Source of the DNA: Gemmatimonadales bacterium
Lineage (GTDB): Bacteria > Gemmatimonadota > Gemmatimonadetes > Palauibacterales > Palauibacteraceae
Direction of reading: 5' to 3'
DNA length: 7,602 bases
NCBI GenBank assembly: GCA_030636765.1
Contig: DAOVWI010000102.1
Span: forward strand, 1 to 7,602
In this document: in pieces, positions 1-6,184 of the stretch
Numbering within the stretch: position 1 is the stretch's first letter
How the letters are laid out: each line of letters opens with the position of its first letter
Notes under the pieces: generated by a model
What the model saw: only the letters and a program-made list of their open reading frames with translations
Databases searched by the model: none
Told to the model about the DNA's origin: nothing
Position numbers and translations under genes: made by a program

Positions 1-1
1 C

Positions 2-121
2 GGCGCCCTCCTGAGGGCCGGCGAGCTCCCCTTGCATGCCGTCCGGATTGACGCCCGGGCGCCGCTGGACATCGACACGCCGGACGACTACGCGGCGGCC
101 CGGCGTCGGCGGGAGCCATGA
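2..121 (+). CDS. MobA/MocA-like nucleotidyltransferase, C-terminal fragment
   Basis: Only the last 39 codons are in the window; the gene starts to the left. The readable end contains LDIDTPDDYAAA followed by an Arg-rich tail. The (v)DIDTPeDy motif is typical of the C-terminus of MobA-like NTP transferases, including MocA (molybdenum cofactor cytidylyltransferase) and MobA (molybdopterin guanylyltransferase), which attach CMP or GMP to molybdopterin in the cytoplasm. The stop TGA (119-121) overlaps the ATG of the next gene as ATGA, so the two are probably translationally coupled. That partner is a tungstate/molybdate-binding protein, which favours a molybdenum-cofactor role over other nucleotidyltransferases with the same ending. 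MocA and MobA cannot be told apart because the GTP/CTP-binding N-terminus is missing. Confidence 0.72.
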   Translation, partial: GALLRAGELPLHAVRIDARAPLDIDTPDDYAAARRRREP

Positions 122-1179
122 TCTCGAGGAAGGCTCTGGATCTCGCGTGCCCGGGGGCCGTTCTTCTGATCGGCGTCGCCACAGGGGCGGGCTGCCGTCG
201 CGTCGCGGGCGAGAACGACGCGGTGGACGTGACGTACGCCGCCTCACTGACCGTGGCGATGGCGAACGTCGCCTCGCGCTTCCGTGAGCAGACGGGCCGG
301 GAGGTTCGCGGCGATCCGCGAGGCTCGGTCGCGGGAGCTCACCTCATTCGGGAGGGTGTGTGGCGGCCTGATGTCTACATCACCGCCGATCCGGCCACCC
401 TGCCTCTGCTCGGAGACCACGATCCGGGCTGGGCGATCGTCTTCGCCCGTGGGGAGCTCGTCCTGGGATACGGCGATGCGAGCCGGCACCTGGCGGCGCT
501 CGACAGCGCGAAGGCAGGCCTGCTCCGATGGCCCGACGTGGTGCTTCGGCCGGGCTTCCGGCTCGGGAGGACGGATCCCGATCTGGATCCGAAGGGATAC
601 CGTGCGATCTTCGCGTTTCGCCTTGCCGAGGAGCTCTACGGCCCAAGAGGCCTCGCCGCGCGAATCCTCTCGGGGCCCTCCGGCGAGCGGAGCGTGTTCC
701 CGGAGGAGCACTTGAGCGCTCGCGTGCTGACCGGCAGCCTGGACGCCGCGGTCTTCTACCTGGCCGAGGCGAGCCAGCAGGGGCTCCGTCACGTTCCGCT
801 ACGGCGCCCGCTGAACCAGGGCGACCCCGCCGATGCCGCCGCGCTGGCCAGGCTGGAGTATCGAACCTCGGATGGACGCCTCTTCCGCGCCGCTCCCATC
901 GCCTATGCCGCGACGGTTCCGTTGAACAGCCCGGACCCGCGGGCTGGCGCCGAGCTCATCGCGTTTCTGGTAGGGGAAGATGGAAACGCCGTTCTCGAGG
1001 AGAGCGGCTTCGTGACGGGGGGGACGGTGCTCGGCGATGTCACCCGAGTGCCGGCGCTTCTCTCGGATGTGGTCGCCGCCGGCGATGTGGCCGACGGACG
1101 GGTCAGACGGTCGCCGAGGGCTGCTCCCGTCGATACGACTCCAGGGCCGTCCGGGCCCACTGGATCTCCGCCTCCGTAA
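118..1179 (+). CDS. wtpA: WtpA-like tungstate/molybdate ABC transporter substrate-binding protein
   Basis: 353 codons. It is the extracytoplasmic binding component of an oxyanion importer. The N-terminus is a hydrophobic signal region (residues about 9-24) followed by GAGC with Cys26, a possible but imperfect lipobox (Gly at -3). Landmarks match the WtpA branch: YAASLT (40-45, compare AGSL in WtpA), GSVAGAHLI (69-77) followed by DVYITAD, and GRTDPDLDPKGYR (150-162), the family's Gr.dP.lDP.GYR block, with Lys where many members have Cys. Late motifs include PIAYAATVPLNSP and an end near VPALL (311-315). The last 35 or so residues are Arg/Pro/Gly-rich and lie beyond the usual family end; the final 25 codons overlap the antisense gene at 1103-1909. 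The start is set by the ATGA overlap; GGGAG lies only 2 nt upstream, so coupling is likely. The cognate permease and ATPase lie at 3363-5450. WtpA versus ModA specificity (tungstate or molybdate) is inferred from motifs only. Confidence 0.86.
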   Translation: MISRKALDLACPGAVLLIGVATGAGCRRVAGENDAVDVTYAASLTVAMANVASRFREQTGREVRGDPRGSVAGAHLIREGVWRPDVYITADPATLPLLGDHDPGWAIVFARGELVLGYGDASRHLAALDSAKAGLLRWPDVVLRPGFRLGRTDPDLDPKGYRAIFAFRLAEELYGPRGLAARILSGPSGERSVFPEEHLSARVLTGSLDAAVFYLAEASQQGLRHVPLRRPLNQGDPADAAALARLEYRTSDGRLFRAAPIAYAATVPLNSPDPRAGAELIAFLVGEDGNAVLEESGFVTGGTVLGDVTRVPALLSDVVAAGDVADGRVRRSPRAAPVDTTPGPSGPTGSPPP

Positions 1180-1909
1180 AGAGGCCTGCCTTCTGGACCC
1201 CGAGGAGCTCTTCCAGCTGTGCTTCCTCGATGAAGCCCCTCTCGACGGCGAGCTCACCGAACCGCTTCTTCGGGAACTTCCGCTGTTCTTCCAGCACCCG
1301 CGCCACCTGGCCCGGGTCGAGAGCCCGACGGATGATGGCGACCGTTCCTATGGCGAACTTTCGCGGAACTACCACGTCGGGCGCCGCTGTCGTCGTAGGA
1401 TCGGTGCTCCCCGTGGCGGCTTGCGTGCCAGAGGCCGACAGAGGCGGTGAGTCCGAGCTCACCGGGAGGAACTCCGGCTCCTCCTCCGAGTCGCCCAGAT
1501 GGAGCATCCACTCCCGGTCCTCGGTGGCCGGTCGCTGCCGGCGCGGCGCGGTAGGAACGGAAGGGGCCCCGACTTCCCGCACGAAGCCAGAAGCCGACGA
1601 CACGAATACCGGGCCGGTCATCTCGGTTTTGCTCGACGCGTTGGATTCGCTCGACGCGGCAGGCCGGCTCGAAACGTTCGGTTGCCTGGGCTCTCGTGCG
1701 TGGGCGCGCGAGCTGCGCGAGGTGGAGGGCGTCGCACTCTCGCGGACGACCGCTCGAAGGCTCAGGACGTGCAGGATGTACAGGCCGAGGATCGCGGCGG
1801 CCATGGTGACCATGCCGTCTCGGCGCACGAGGGCAACCGCGGCGGCGACCACCGTGACGGCGGCGAACACCAGCGAGTAGACTCGGCTGTACGGCGCTCG
1901 TTTCTCCAT
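1103..1909 (-). CDS. Two-span membrane protein with C-terminal GspE/MshE N-like domain
   Basis: 268 residues. Two hydrophobic segments open the protein (about 11-28 and 33-51), separated by a short RRDG turn, giving a small hairpin anchor. Residues about 55-178 are a Ser/Thr/Pro/Ala-rich, probably disordered linker. Residues about 184-260 form a compact helical domain with the pattern IG.(x)n.L...QV..VLEEQ...KKRFGELAVERGFIEEAQLEELLGVQ. This resembles the repeated GspE/MshE N-terminal (MshEN-like) units found in type II secretion and pilus ATPases, some of which bind c-di-GMP. It was judged by pattern, not by search. No ATPase motif follows, so the domain would be a binding or scaffold module facing the cytoplasm. 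The hydrophobic-linker-domain architecture makes it more credible than the competing frames. There is no good Shine-Dalgarno before ATG 1909; a dyad occupies that position instead. The TGA stop (1105-1103) lies inside the WtpA-like gene. Function unknown. Confidence 0.72.
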   Translation of the reverse strand: MEKRAPYSRVYSLVFAAVTVVAAAVALVRRDGMVTMAAAILGLYILHVLSLRAVVRESATPSTSRSSRAHAREPRQPNVSSRPAASSESNASSKTEMTGPVFVSSASGFVREVGAPSVPTAPRRQRPATEDREWMLHLGDSEEEPEFLPVSSDSPPLSASGTQAATGSTDPTTTAAPDVVVPRKFAIGTVAIIRRALDPGQVARVLEEQRKFPKKRFGELAVERGFIEEAQLEELLGVQKAGLFTEAEIQWARTALESYRREQPSATV

Positions 1910-2113
1910 GTCACGTATGCAGTTACGTGTTTCTAGCCCGTGTGCTCACACCCATCAGTCGGGCGTTGGGCGCGGAACGGTTAGGCGGGTTCCGTCTCCA
2001 CCAAGACCGCTCTTGCGGGACCGGTATGGTAGCAAGCCGTGTGCCGATGGCCCTACGCGGACGCATTGCAGGCGGTGGGGCGCGATCGAGTTGGGGCGCG
2101 GGCGGCGTCGGCG
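1910..2113. other. 204-bp intergenic gap between two minus-strand genes
   Basis: No tRNA, credible small gene or U-tailed terminator was found on either strand. It contains the dyad at 1912-1929, a second small dyad GTGTG-CT-CACAC (1940-1951), and a short direct repeat of TGGGGCGCG (about 2077 and 2093). On the minus strand TAGAAA, about 25 nt upstream of the ATG at 1909, is a weak -10 candidate without a convincing -35. The gap suggests the membrane-protein gene has its own promoter rather than depending on the aldolase gene. Confidence 0.5.
1912..1929 (-). promoter_or_regulatory. Perfect dyad CACGTA-N6-TACGTG just upstream of the start codon
   Basis: CACGTA (1912-1917) and TACGTG (1924-1929) are exact 6-bp inverted arms with a 6-nt spacer. 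They lie 2-20 nt upstream of the minus-strand ATG at 1909, where a ribosome-binding site would normally be; no purine-rich SD is visible there. It could be an operator or an RNA hairpin over the initiation region. A chance dyad of this size is possible. Confidence 0.35.
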
Positions 2114-3229
2114 TCAGTTCTCGGGGATCGCGGCAGCCCGTTCTCTTCCGGACCATATCCGCCAACAGCCGATCACCTCAGTGCCCCTGACAAGCCAGTA
2201 AGTGTCGAAGTTGGCTACGGTTAGACACGAGTGGTTGGGGAGGACTCGGAGTCTCGTGCCGACCGGATACGGGCCGACCACGATCCCGTGCTCCTGAGAC
2301 AGGGAGATGACTCTCGCATCGGCGGCGAGCCGTCCGGAGGCGTACTCCTCGTAGATCTCGCCCATGCTGCACGGCTCCGCGTCCGGTCCCGGATCCTTGG
2401 AAAGCGCAAGAGCTCCTGCATCGATTACGCAGTGCGCCGCTCCCGGCTGCGAGGACACGACGGTTGCCAGTACGGTGGCCGCACAATCCCGGTAGCTGCA
2501 CGAGCCGAGGGCTACCTGAGCGCGGTCGTAAAAGGCGTAGTTTCCCGGTCTGACCTCCGTAACCCCCTTCAAGCTCTTCACTTGAGCCATCGATGGCGTG
2601 GATCCCACGCTGATGTCCGGCACCTCGAACCCGGCCCGGCGAAGGCGATCCGCCAGGGTCGTCATAACGCGCCGCTCCTCCTCGGAGATGGCCTCGATCT
2701 CGGCGGTCGAGCGTCCGGAATACGCGTGGCCCGAGTGGCTGAGAATGCCGGCGAACTCCATCTGCGGCTCCTCGGCGATCGCACGCACCACCGTCTCGGC
2801 GTACGGGCCTGCCGGGTCGACGCCGGCCCGGTGATAGCCACAGTCCACCTTGAGCCAAACGCGTGCCGGAAACCGCGATCCGGAAAGCGCCTCCACCGCC
2901 GGGAGCGAATCGACCACCACACCCGTTCGGGCCTTCTTGCAGACGGCCTCGAGCTCCGCGATCCGGCTTGGGATCAGAGGGAACGCCCAGGTGATGTCCC
3001 CGAAGCCGTGATCCGCGAATACGCTGGCTTCGTACAGGGTGGAAACCGTGATTCCTGTGGCGCCCAGAGCCAGTTGACGCTCGGCGATCTCGATGCACTT
3101 GTGGGTCTTGATGTGCGGGCGGAGGGTGACGCCGAGCTCCCGAGTCCGGTCGGCCATCCGCCGCAGGTTGGCTTCGAGCACGTCCACATCCAGAAGAAGA
3201 GCCGGAGTCGGCAGGTCGTCCAGTCGCAT
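2114..3229 (-). CDS. D-threonine aldolase / D-serine dehydratase family PLP enzyme
   Basis: 371 residues, full length for the family. It is a fold-type III (alanine-racemase-like) pyridoxal-phosphate enzyme, presumably cytoplasmic, acting on D-3-hydroxyamino acids: D-threonine to glycine plus acetaldehyde, or D-serine to pyruvate plus ammonia. It starts with the usual LPTPALLLD strand. RPHIKTHK places the PLP lysine at Lys41. KVDCGYHRAGV, LSHSGHAYSG and SVGSTPS are barrel and phosphate-binding landmarks, and EVRPGNYAFYD matches the family block near residue 230. LPNHSC (330-335) gives the C-terminal His333-x-Cys335 metal-binding pair that separates this family from alanine racemases. The start is supported by AGAAGGA 7 nt upstream of ATG 3229. 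Aldolase and dehydratase activity cannot be separated by eye. It is divergent from modBC and has no obvious link to molybdate uptake; it may be a separate unit with the downstream membrane protein gene. Confidence 0.9.
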   Translation of the reverse strand: MRLDDLPTPALLLDVDVLEANLRRMADRTRELGVTLRPHIKTHKCIEIAERQLALGATGITVSTLYEASVFADHGFGDITWAFPLIPSRIAELEAVCKKARTGVVVDSLPAVEALSGSRFPARVWLKVDCGYHRAGVDPAGPYAETVVRAIAEEPQMEFAGILSHSGHAYSGRSTAEIEAISEEERRVMTTLADRLRRAGFEVPDISVGSTPSMAQVKSLKGVTEVRPGNYAFYDRAQVALGSCSYRDCAATVLATVVSSQPGAAHCVIDAGALALSKDPGPDAEPCSMGEIYEEYASGRLAADARVISLSQEHGIVVGPYPVGTRLRVLPNHSCLTVANFDTYWLVRGTEVIGCWRIWSGRERAAAIPEN

Positions 3230-3232
3230 GGC

Positions 3233-3251
3233 TCGGTCCTTCTCCAGAAGG
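3233..3251 (-). promoter_or_regulatory. Shine-Dalgarno of the aldolase gene embedded in a perfect dyad
   Basis: On the minus strand CCTTCT-GG-AGAAGG (3251-3238) is a perfect 6-bp inverted repeat that contains the SD core of the D-threonine aldolase-like gene. As RNA it could fold as CCTTC-TGGA-GAAGG, with the SD paired. It supports the choice of ATG 3229; a role in translational control is inference. Confidence 0.4.
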
Positions 3252-3362
3252 CTGTTGAATGCGGCCGCGGGCAGCAGGCCCAGGTAGGTTGGGCGGTATC
3301 TTCGGCCGGCGCAAACGGTGGGGAGGGTGGCTGACGGGCAGCCGGCAACGCATCGTCAGGGC

Positions 3363-5450
3363 ATGCCTCGAACACCGGCTTCCGGCCCGGCCGGGCTTTC
3401 CGCCCTTTATCTGATCTTCACGGCTCTAGCGGGTCTGCTGCTCCTTGCCTTCCTGTTGCCGCTCTTGGCCTTTCTGCCGGACCTGGAGGGGAGGGAAGTG
3501 GCGCGCCAGCTGGAGCAGGCCGGCCTGGTGCGGTCGGTCGCCATCTCGGGCGCGAGCGCGACTCTAGCGACGCTGCTGGCGGCGGTGGGGGGCGTACCGC
3601 TCGGCTTTCTTCTTGCCCGCGACCGTCTCCGGTTCCCCTGGCTGATTCGTACACTCGTGCTGGTCCCGCTCGTGCTACCGCCGGTGGCTGCCGGCGTCCT
3701 GCTCCTGAACGTGTACGGGCCGGGCGGCCTGATCGGGAGCGCGCTCGAGCGCGCTGGGTGGACGCTCGTCAACGCGTTCGGCGGCATCATCGTCGCCCAG
3801 GTGTTCATCACGGCGCCGATCGTCGTGGTCACCGCAGAGGCGGCGTTTCGGGCGGTCGATTCTCGCCTGGAGGCGGTCGGGGCGACGCTGGGCCGCCGAC
3901 CCGGCCAAGTGTTTCGGCGGATCTCGCTTCCGCTGGCCCGGTACGGTCTCCTCGCCGGCCTGGCACTCGCGTGGATGCGTGCAGCCGGGGAGTTCGGAGC
4001 CACCGTGGTTCTCGCGTACCATCCGAAGTCGCTTCCCGTCCACCTGTGGACGGAGCTTACGGGCCGAGGCCTCAGAGCGGCGCTCCCCGTCACCCTGGCG
4101 GCGCTCCTGCTCGCGTCGGTGGTTCTGGTTCTTGCCCAGCGGTTCGCGGCGCGAACCCGGAACGGACGCGGATCCGTGCGGGCGCTGCACGGTCCGGCGC
4201 GCCCGGTTCCGCCCCGTGAGGTTTCCCTTTCGCCCGCCGGCGAGCACGAAGCGGGGCAGCCGCTCGTCGATGCGCGTTTCACGCTCAGGCGGGGGGAATT
4301 CGAGCTCACCGTGGACCTCGAGGCGCGCCAGGAGATCCTCTCCCTCTTCGGGCCTTCCGGGGCGGGCAAGAGCACGCTTCTGGCAGCGATCGCCGGCCTT
4401 GCTGCTCCCGACAGCGGGCGCATAGACATCGACGGAACGAGGGTGGTGGGCAACGGCGCGACGGTGCCCCCCGAGCAGCGCCCGATCGGCCTGGTGCTGC
4501 AGGAGCCGAGCCTTTTCCCGCACCTGTCGGTTCGGGAGAACGTCTTGTTCGGCGCCGACGGCCCGGAGGCCGGCGATCGCTTCCGGAGGCTGCTGGCCGT
4601 GACACGTCTGGATGGACTGGAGGGCCGGTATCCTCGCGAGCTCTCCGGCGGCCAGCAGCAGAGAGTGGCTCTGGCGCGGGCCCTCATGCGACGCCCTCGG
4701 GTGCTGCTGCTGGACGAGCCGTTCTCCTCGCTCGACACGAACATGCGCGAGCGGCTACATCGGGACGTCAAGCGTCTGCGAGCGACGTTCGGGCTCTGCG
4801 TCATCTACGTGACCCACGAGCTCCGGGATGCCTGTGCCATGGGAGACCGAATCGCCGTCATCTCGGATGGCCGGATCGAGCAGATCGGAGAACCTCTGGC
4901 TGTCATCCGCCGGCCGGCGACGTATGATGTGGCCCGCTTCGTCGGGGTCAGAAACCTCTTCGAAGGCGTGGTTCGCGCCGCGGGCGAAGGGTGCGTGCAC
5001 GTCTCCATAGGAACGGCGCCGAGGGCTGGAACGACCGGAGAGACCGACGCGTTGGAAGTGATGGCTGCCGGGGATGACACCCTCGCCGCCAAGGATGATG
5101 CCCTCACCGCCGGGGATGACGCTCTCGCCGCCGGCCAGCGCGTGCACGTATGCGTGCGGCCCGAGGACTTCGAGGTGGCCGACCCCGGCCGCGCCGGATC
5201 CTCCGGCTCCGCCGGGTCAAGAAGCGTGAACGCGATCCGGCTCACCATCCGTGATCGGCAGCTCAGAGGGGCGACCTACACGCTGGAAGGCTGGGCCGGC
5301 GCGAGCGACCTCCTGGTCGAGGTCGAGCTGTCGGTCAGGACGTACGAGGCCCTGGAGCTGGCCAACCGGGGCGAGGTGATGGTGGTCGTGGCGCCGGAAG
5401 CCGTCCACCTGATTCCCGACATGCGGACCGAGCCGGCTGCTGGGACCTGA
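3363..5450 (+). CDS. modBC: Fused molybdate/tungstate ABC transporter permease-ATPase (ModB-ModC)
   Basis: About 695 residues from ATG 3363; GTG 3318 in the same frame would add 15 residues. Neither start has a strong SD. The N-terminal half (about 10-260) is a ModB/CysU-type permease with about six hydrophobic segments. Its EAVGATLGRRPGQVFRRISLPLA (from residue 170) is the EAA loop that docks on the ATPase. The second half is a complete ABC ATPase: GPSGAGKST (330-338, Lys336), Q-loop Gln380, signature LSGGQ (427-431), Walker B VLLLDE (447-452), SSLD D-loop and switch His485. The tail (from about 525) is a TOBE-like region with VRPEDFEV and N-x-I-R-L blocks, likely a ligand-sensing or regulatory module as in ModC/WtpC/CysA relatives. 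It is interrupted by three 7-residue repeats at 568-588. These proteins are usually separate; here a homodimer of one chain would give two permeases and two ATPases. The partner is the WtpA-like protein at 118-1179. Sulfate or another oxyanion is the alternative substrate. Confidence 0.9.
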   Translation: MPRTPASGPAGLSALYLIFTALAGLLLLAFLLPLLAFLPDLEGREVARQLEQAGLVRSVAISGASATLATLLAAVGGVPLGFLLARDRLRFPWLIRTLVLVPLVLPPVAAGVLLLNVYGPGGLIGSALERAGWTLVNAFGGIIVAQVFITAPIVVVTAEAAFRAVDSRLEAVGATLGRRPGQVFRRISLPLARYGLLAGLALAWMRAAGEFGATVVLAYHPKSLPVHLWTELTGRGLRAALPVTLAALLLASVVLVLAQRFAARTRNGRGSVRALHGPARPVPPREVSLSPAGEHEAGQPLVDARFTLRRGEFELTVDLEARQEILSLFGPSGAGKSTLLAAIAGLAAPDSGRIDIDGTRVVGNGATVPPEQRPIGLVLQEPSLFPHLSVRENVLFGADGPEAGDRFRRLLAVTRLDGLEGRYPRELSGGQQQRVALARALMRRPRVLLLDEPFSSLDTNMRERLHRDVKRLRATFGLCVIYVTHELRDACAMGDRIAVISDGRIEQIGEPLAVIRRPATYDVARFVGVRNLFEGVVRAAGEGCVHVSIGTAPRAGTTGETDALEVMAAGDDTLAAKDDALTAGDDALAAGQRVHVCVRPEDFEVADPGRAGSSGSAGSRSVNAIRLTIRDRQLRGATYTLEGWAGASDLLVEVELSVRTYEALELANRGEVMVVVAPEAVHLIPDMRTEPAAGT
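5064..5135 (+). repeat. 21-bp in-frame tandem repeat, 3 copies plus a partial fourth, in the ModBC tail
   Basis: Units at 5064-5084, 5085-5105 and 5106-5126 encode AAGDDTL, AAKDDAL and TAGDDAL; a partial unit (AAG) follows. Copies differ at a few bases, so they are slightly diverged. The period is a multiple of three, so copy-number change would keep the frame. The repeat sits in a linker inside the TOBE-like C-terminal region. Confidence 0.88.
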
Positions 5451-5468
5451 CCCGGTGGTTTCACCGGG
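5451..5468 (+). terminator. Hairpin directly after the modBC stop codon
   Basis: CCCGGTG (5451-5457), loop GTTT, CACCGGG (5462-5468) is a perfect 7-bp G/C-rich stem beginning at the base after the TGA. No T-run follows, so it is at best an imperfect intrinsic terminator or a 3'-end stabilising hairpin. A second stem GACGAC/GTCGTC (5494-5499/5512-5517) lies downstream. Confidence 0.45.
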
Positions 5469-5490
5469 CCCGGAGACGTGCGAAAAGGAG

Positions 5491-5520
5491 TGTGACGACG
5501 GCCGCTCGACGGTCGTCTAA
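5491..5520 (+). promoter_or_regulatory. Candidate ECF-type promoter for the sigma operon
   Basis: TGTGAC (5491-5496), a 17-bp spacer and CGTCTAA (5514-5520) resemble the layout of ECF-recognised promoters, for example the TGtAAC/TGAAAC -35 with CGTC or CGAC -10 of Bacillus ECF sigmas. ECF operons are commonly autoregulated, which fits its place upstream of the sigma gene. It overlaps the GACGAC/GTCGTC dyad. Inference from pattern only. Confidence 0.35.
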
Positions 5521-5530
5521 CCCGTGGAAC

Positions 5531-5543
5531 GGAGAGTCACATA
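5531..5543 (+). promoter_or_regulatory. Well-spaced SD in front of ATA, possible non-canonical start of the sigma gene
   Basis: GGAG (5531-5534) lies 6 nt before ATA (5541-5543), which is in frame with the sigma gene. The frame is open from a TGA at 5493 and holds no ATG, GTG or TTG before GTG 5637. If ATA (or a mutated or mis-sequenced ATG) were used, the protein would gain 32 residues. Confidence 0.3.
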
Positions 5544-5636
5544 GAACGAGACGCCGAGGAGCGCGCAATCCGACGCGCGCAGCGGTCCGAAGAGGGCCTC
5601 GCCGGCCGGCCTGGGACTTCTCCGAGTGATGGGGAT

Positions 5637-6161
5637 GTGGTCAGCGCGGTGCTCGATGGCCGAAAGGACCAGTATGCCATCCTGGTGCGACGCTACCAGG
5701 ACGTGTTGTTCCGACATGCGGAACGCATGACGGGCCGTGTCGATGAGGCCGAGGACATCGTCCAGCGGACCTTCGTTCGCGGCTACCGGAACTTGGCGAG
5801 CTGTCGCGATCCCGAGAGGGTCGGCGGGTGGCTCTTCAGGATTGCCGCGAACCTTTGCAAGGACCACGCGAAGGGACGCCAGGGGCGCGAGCGTTCGCTG
5901 GAAGGGATGCAGGAGTTGCGCGGTGAGTCTCCGGGACCTGACGAGTTGGCGGAACGGGCCGACATGCGTGGCCGCATCGACGAGGCCCTCGTCGAGCTGC
6001 CCCCAGAGCAACGGGAGGCGTTCGTGCTGAAACACGTGGAGGGCTGGTCCTATCAGGAGATGGGCGAGCGACTCGACGCCTCCGTGCCGGCCCTGAAGAT
6101 GCGCGTGCACAGAGCGCGTGAGGAGCTGCGGCGCCTGCTCGATTACTACCACGCGGAATAA
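5637..6161 (+). CDS. ECF (sigma-70 family, group 4) RNA polymerase sigma factor
   Basis: 174 residues from GTG 5637. It has only regions 2 and 4, the ECF layout. Region 2 spans about 10-80: QYAILVRRYQDVLFRHAERMTG, then the core-binding segment DEAEDIVQRTFVRGYRNL (36-53) and the -10-reading stretch ending in WLFRIAANLCKDHAKGR. Region 4 spans about 112-168: LVELPPEQREAFVLKHVEGWSYQEMGERL, then the helix-turn-helix SVPALKMRVHRAREELRRLL that reads the -35. The start is uncertain: GGGG is only 2 nt upstream of GTG. The in-frame codons before it read SPSDGDV, which looks like the usual ECF N-terminus (S.sD..lv..vl.G), so translation may begin upstream at a non-canonical codon. It is followed 23 nt later by an anti-sigma-like gene, so it is probably held inactive by that protein and autoregulated. 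Target genes are unknown. Confidence 0.92.
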   Translation: MVSAVLDGRKDQYAILVRRYQDVLFRHAERMTGRVDEAEDIVQRTFVRGYRNLASCRDPERVGGWLFRIAANLCKDHAKGRQGRERSLEGMQELRGESPGPDELAERADMRGRIDEALVELPPEQREAFVLKHVEGWSYQEMGERLDASVPALKMRVHRAREELRRLLDYYHAE

Positions 6162-6184
6162 CGGCCGCAGGAGCGAGATGAGAC

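Noticed and set aside
528..1880. 450-codon open frame on the + strand spanning the WtpA-like gene and the antisense gene
   Set aside because: Arg/Gly/Ser-rich composition with no domain, and it overlaps two better-supported genes; typical of high-GC shadow frames.
1910..2113. Possible tRNA or other structured RNA in the gap
   Set aside because: Scanned for a cloverleaf with TTCGA-type T-loop and matching acceptor stem on both strands; none found.
2231..3334. 367-codon open frame on the + strand antisense to the PLP enzyme
   Set aside because: The opposite strand holds all the catalytic motifs; this frame has no recognisable domain, signal or SD.
2178..3353. 391-codon open frame on the - strand over the PLP enzyme gene
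   Set aside because: Overlaps the clear D-threonine aldolase-like gene in another frame and shows only low-complexity Arg/Gly/Pro sequence.
3241..3362. Sigma-70 promoter for modBC (TTGAAT near 3254, TATCTT near 3297)
   Set aside because: The hexamers do not have 16-18 bp spacing with each other or any good partner, so no promoter is called although one must exist near here.
3407..4804. 465-codon open frame on the - strand antisense to modBC
   Set aside because: Arg/Ser/Pro-rich shadow opposite a gene with full ABC transporter motifs.
5492..5628. 45-codon frame starting GTG 5492 right after AAGGAG
   Set aside because: SD-to-start spacing is only 1 nt, and the product is Arg-rich and overlaps the sigma gene leader.
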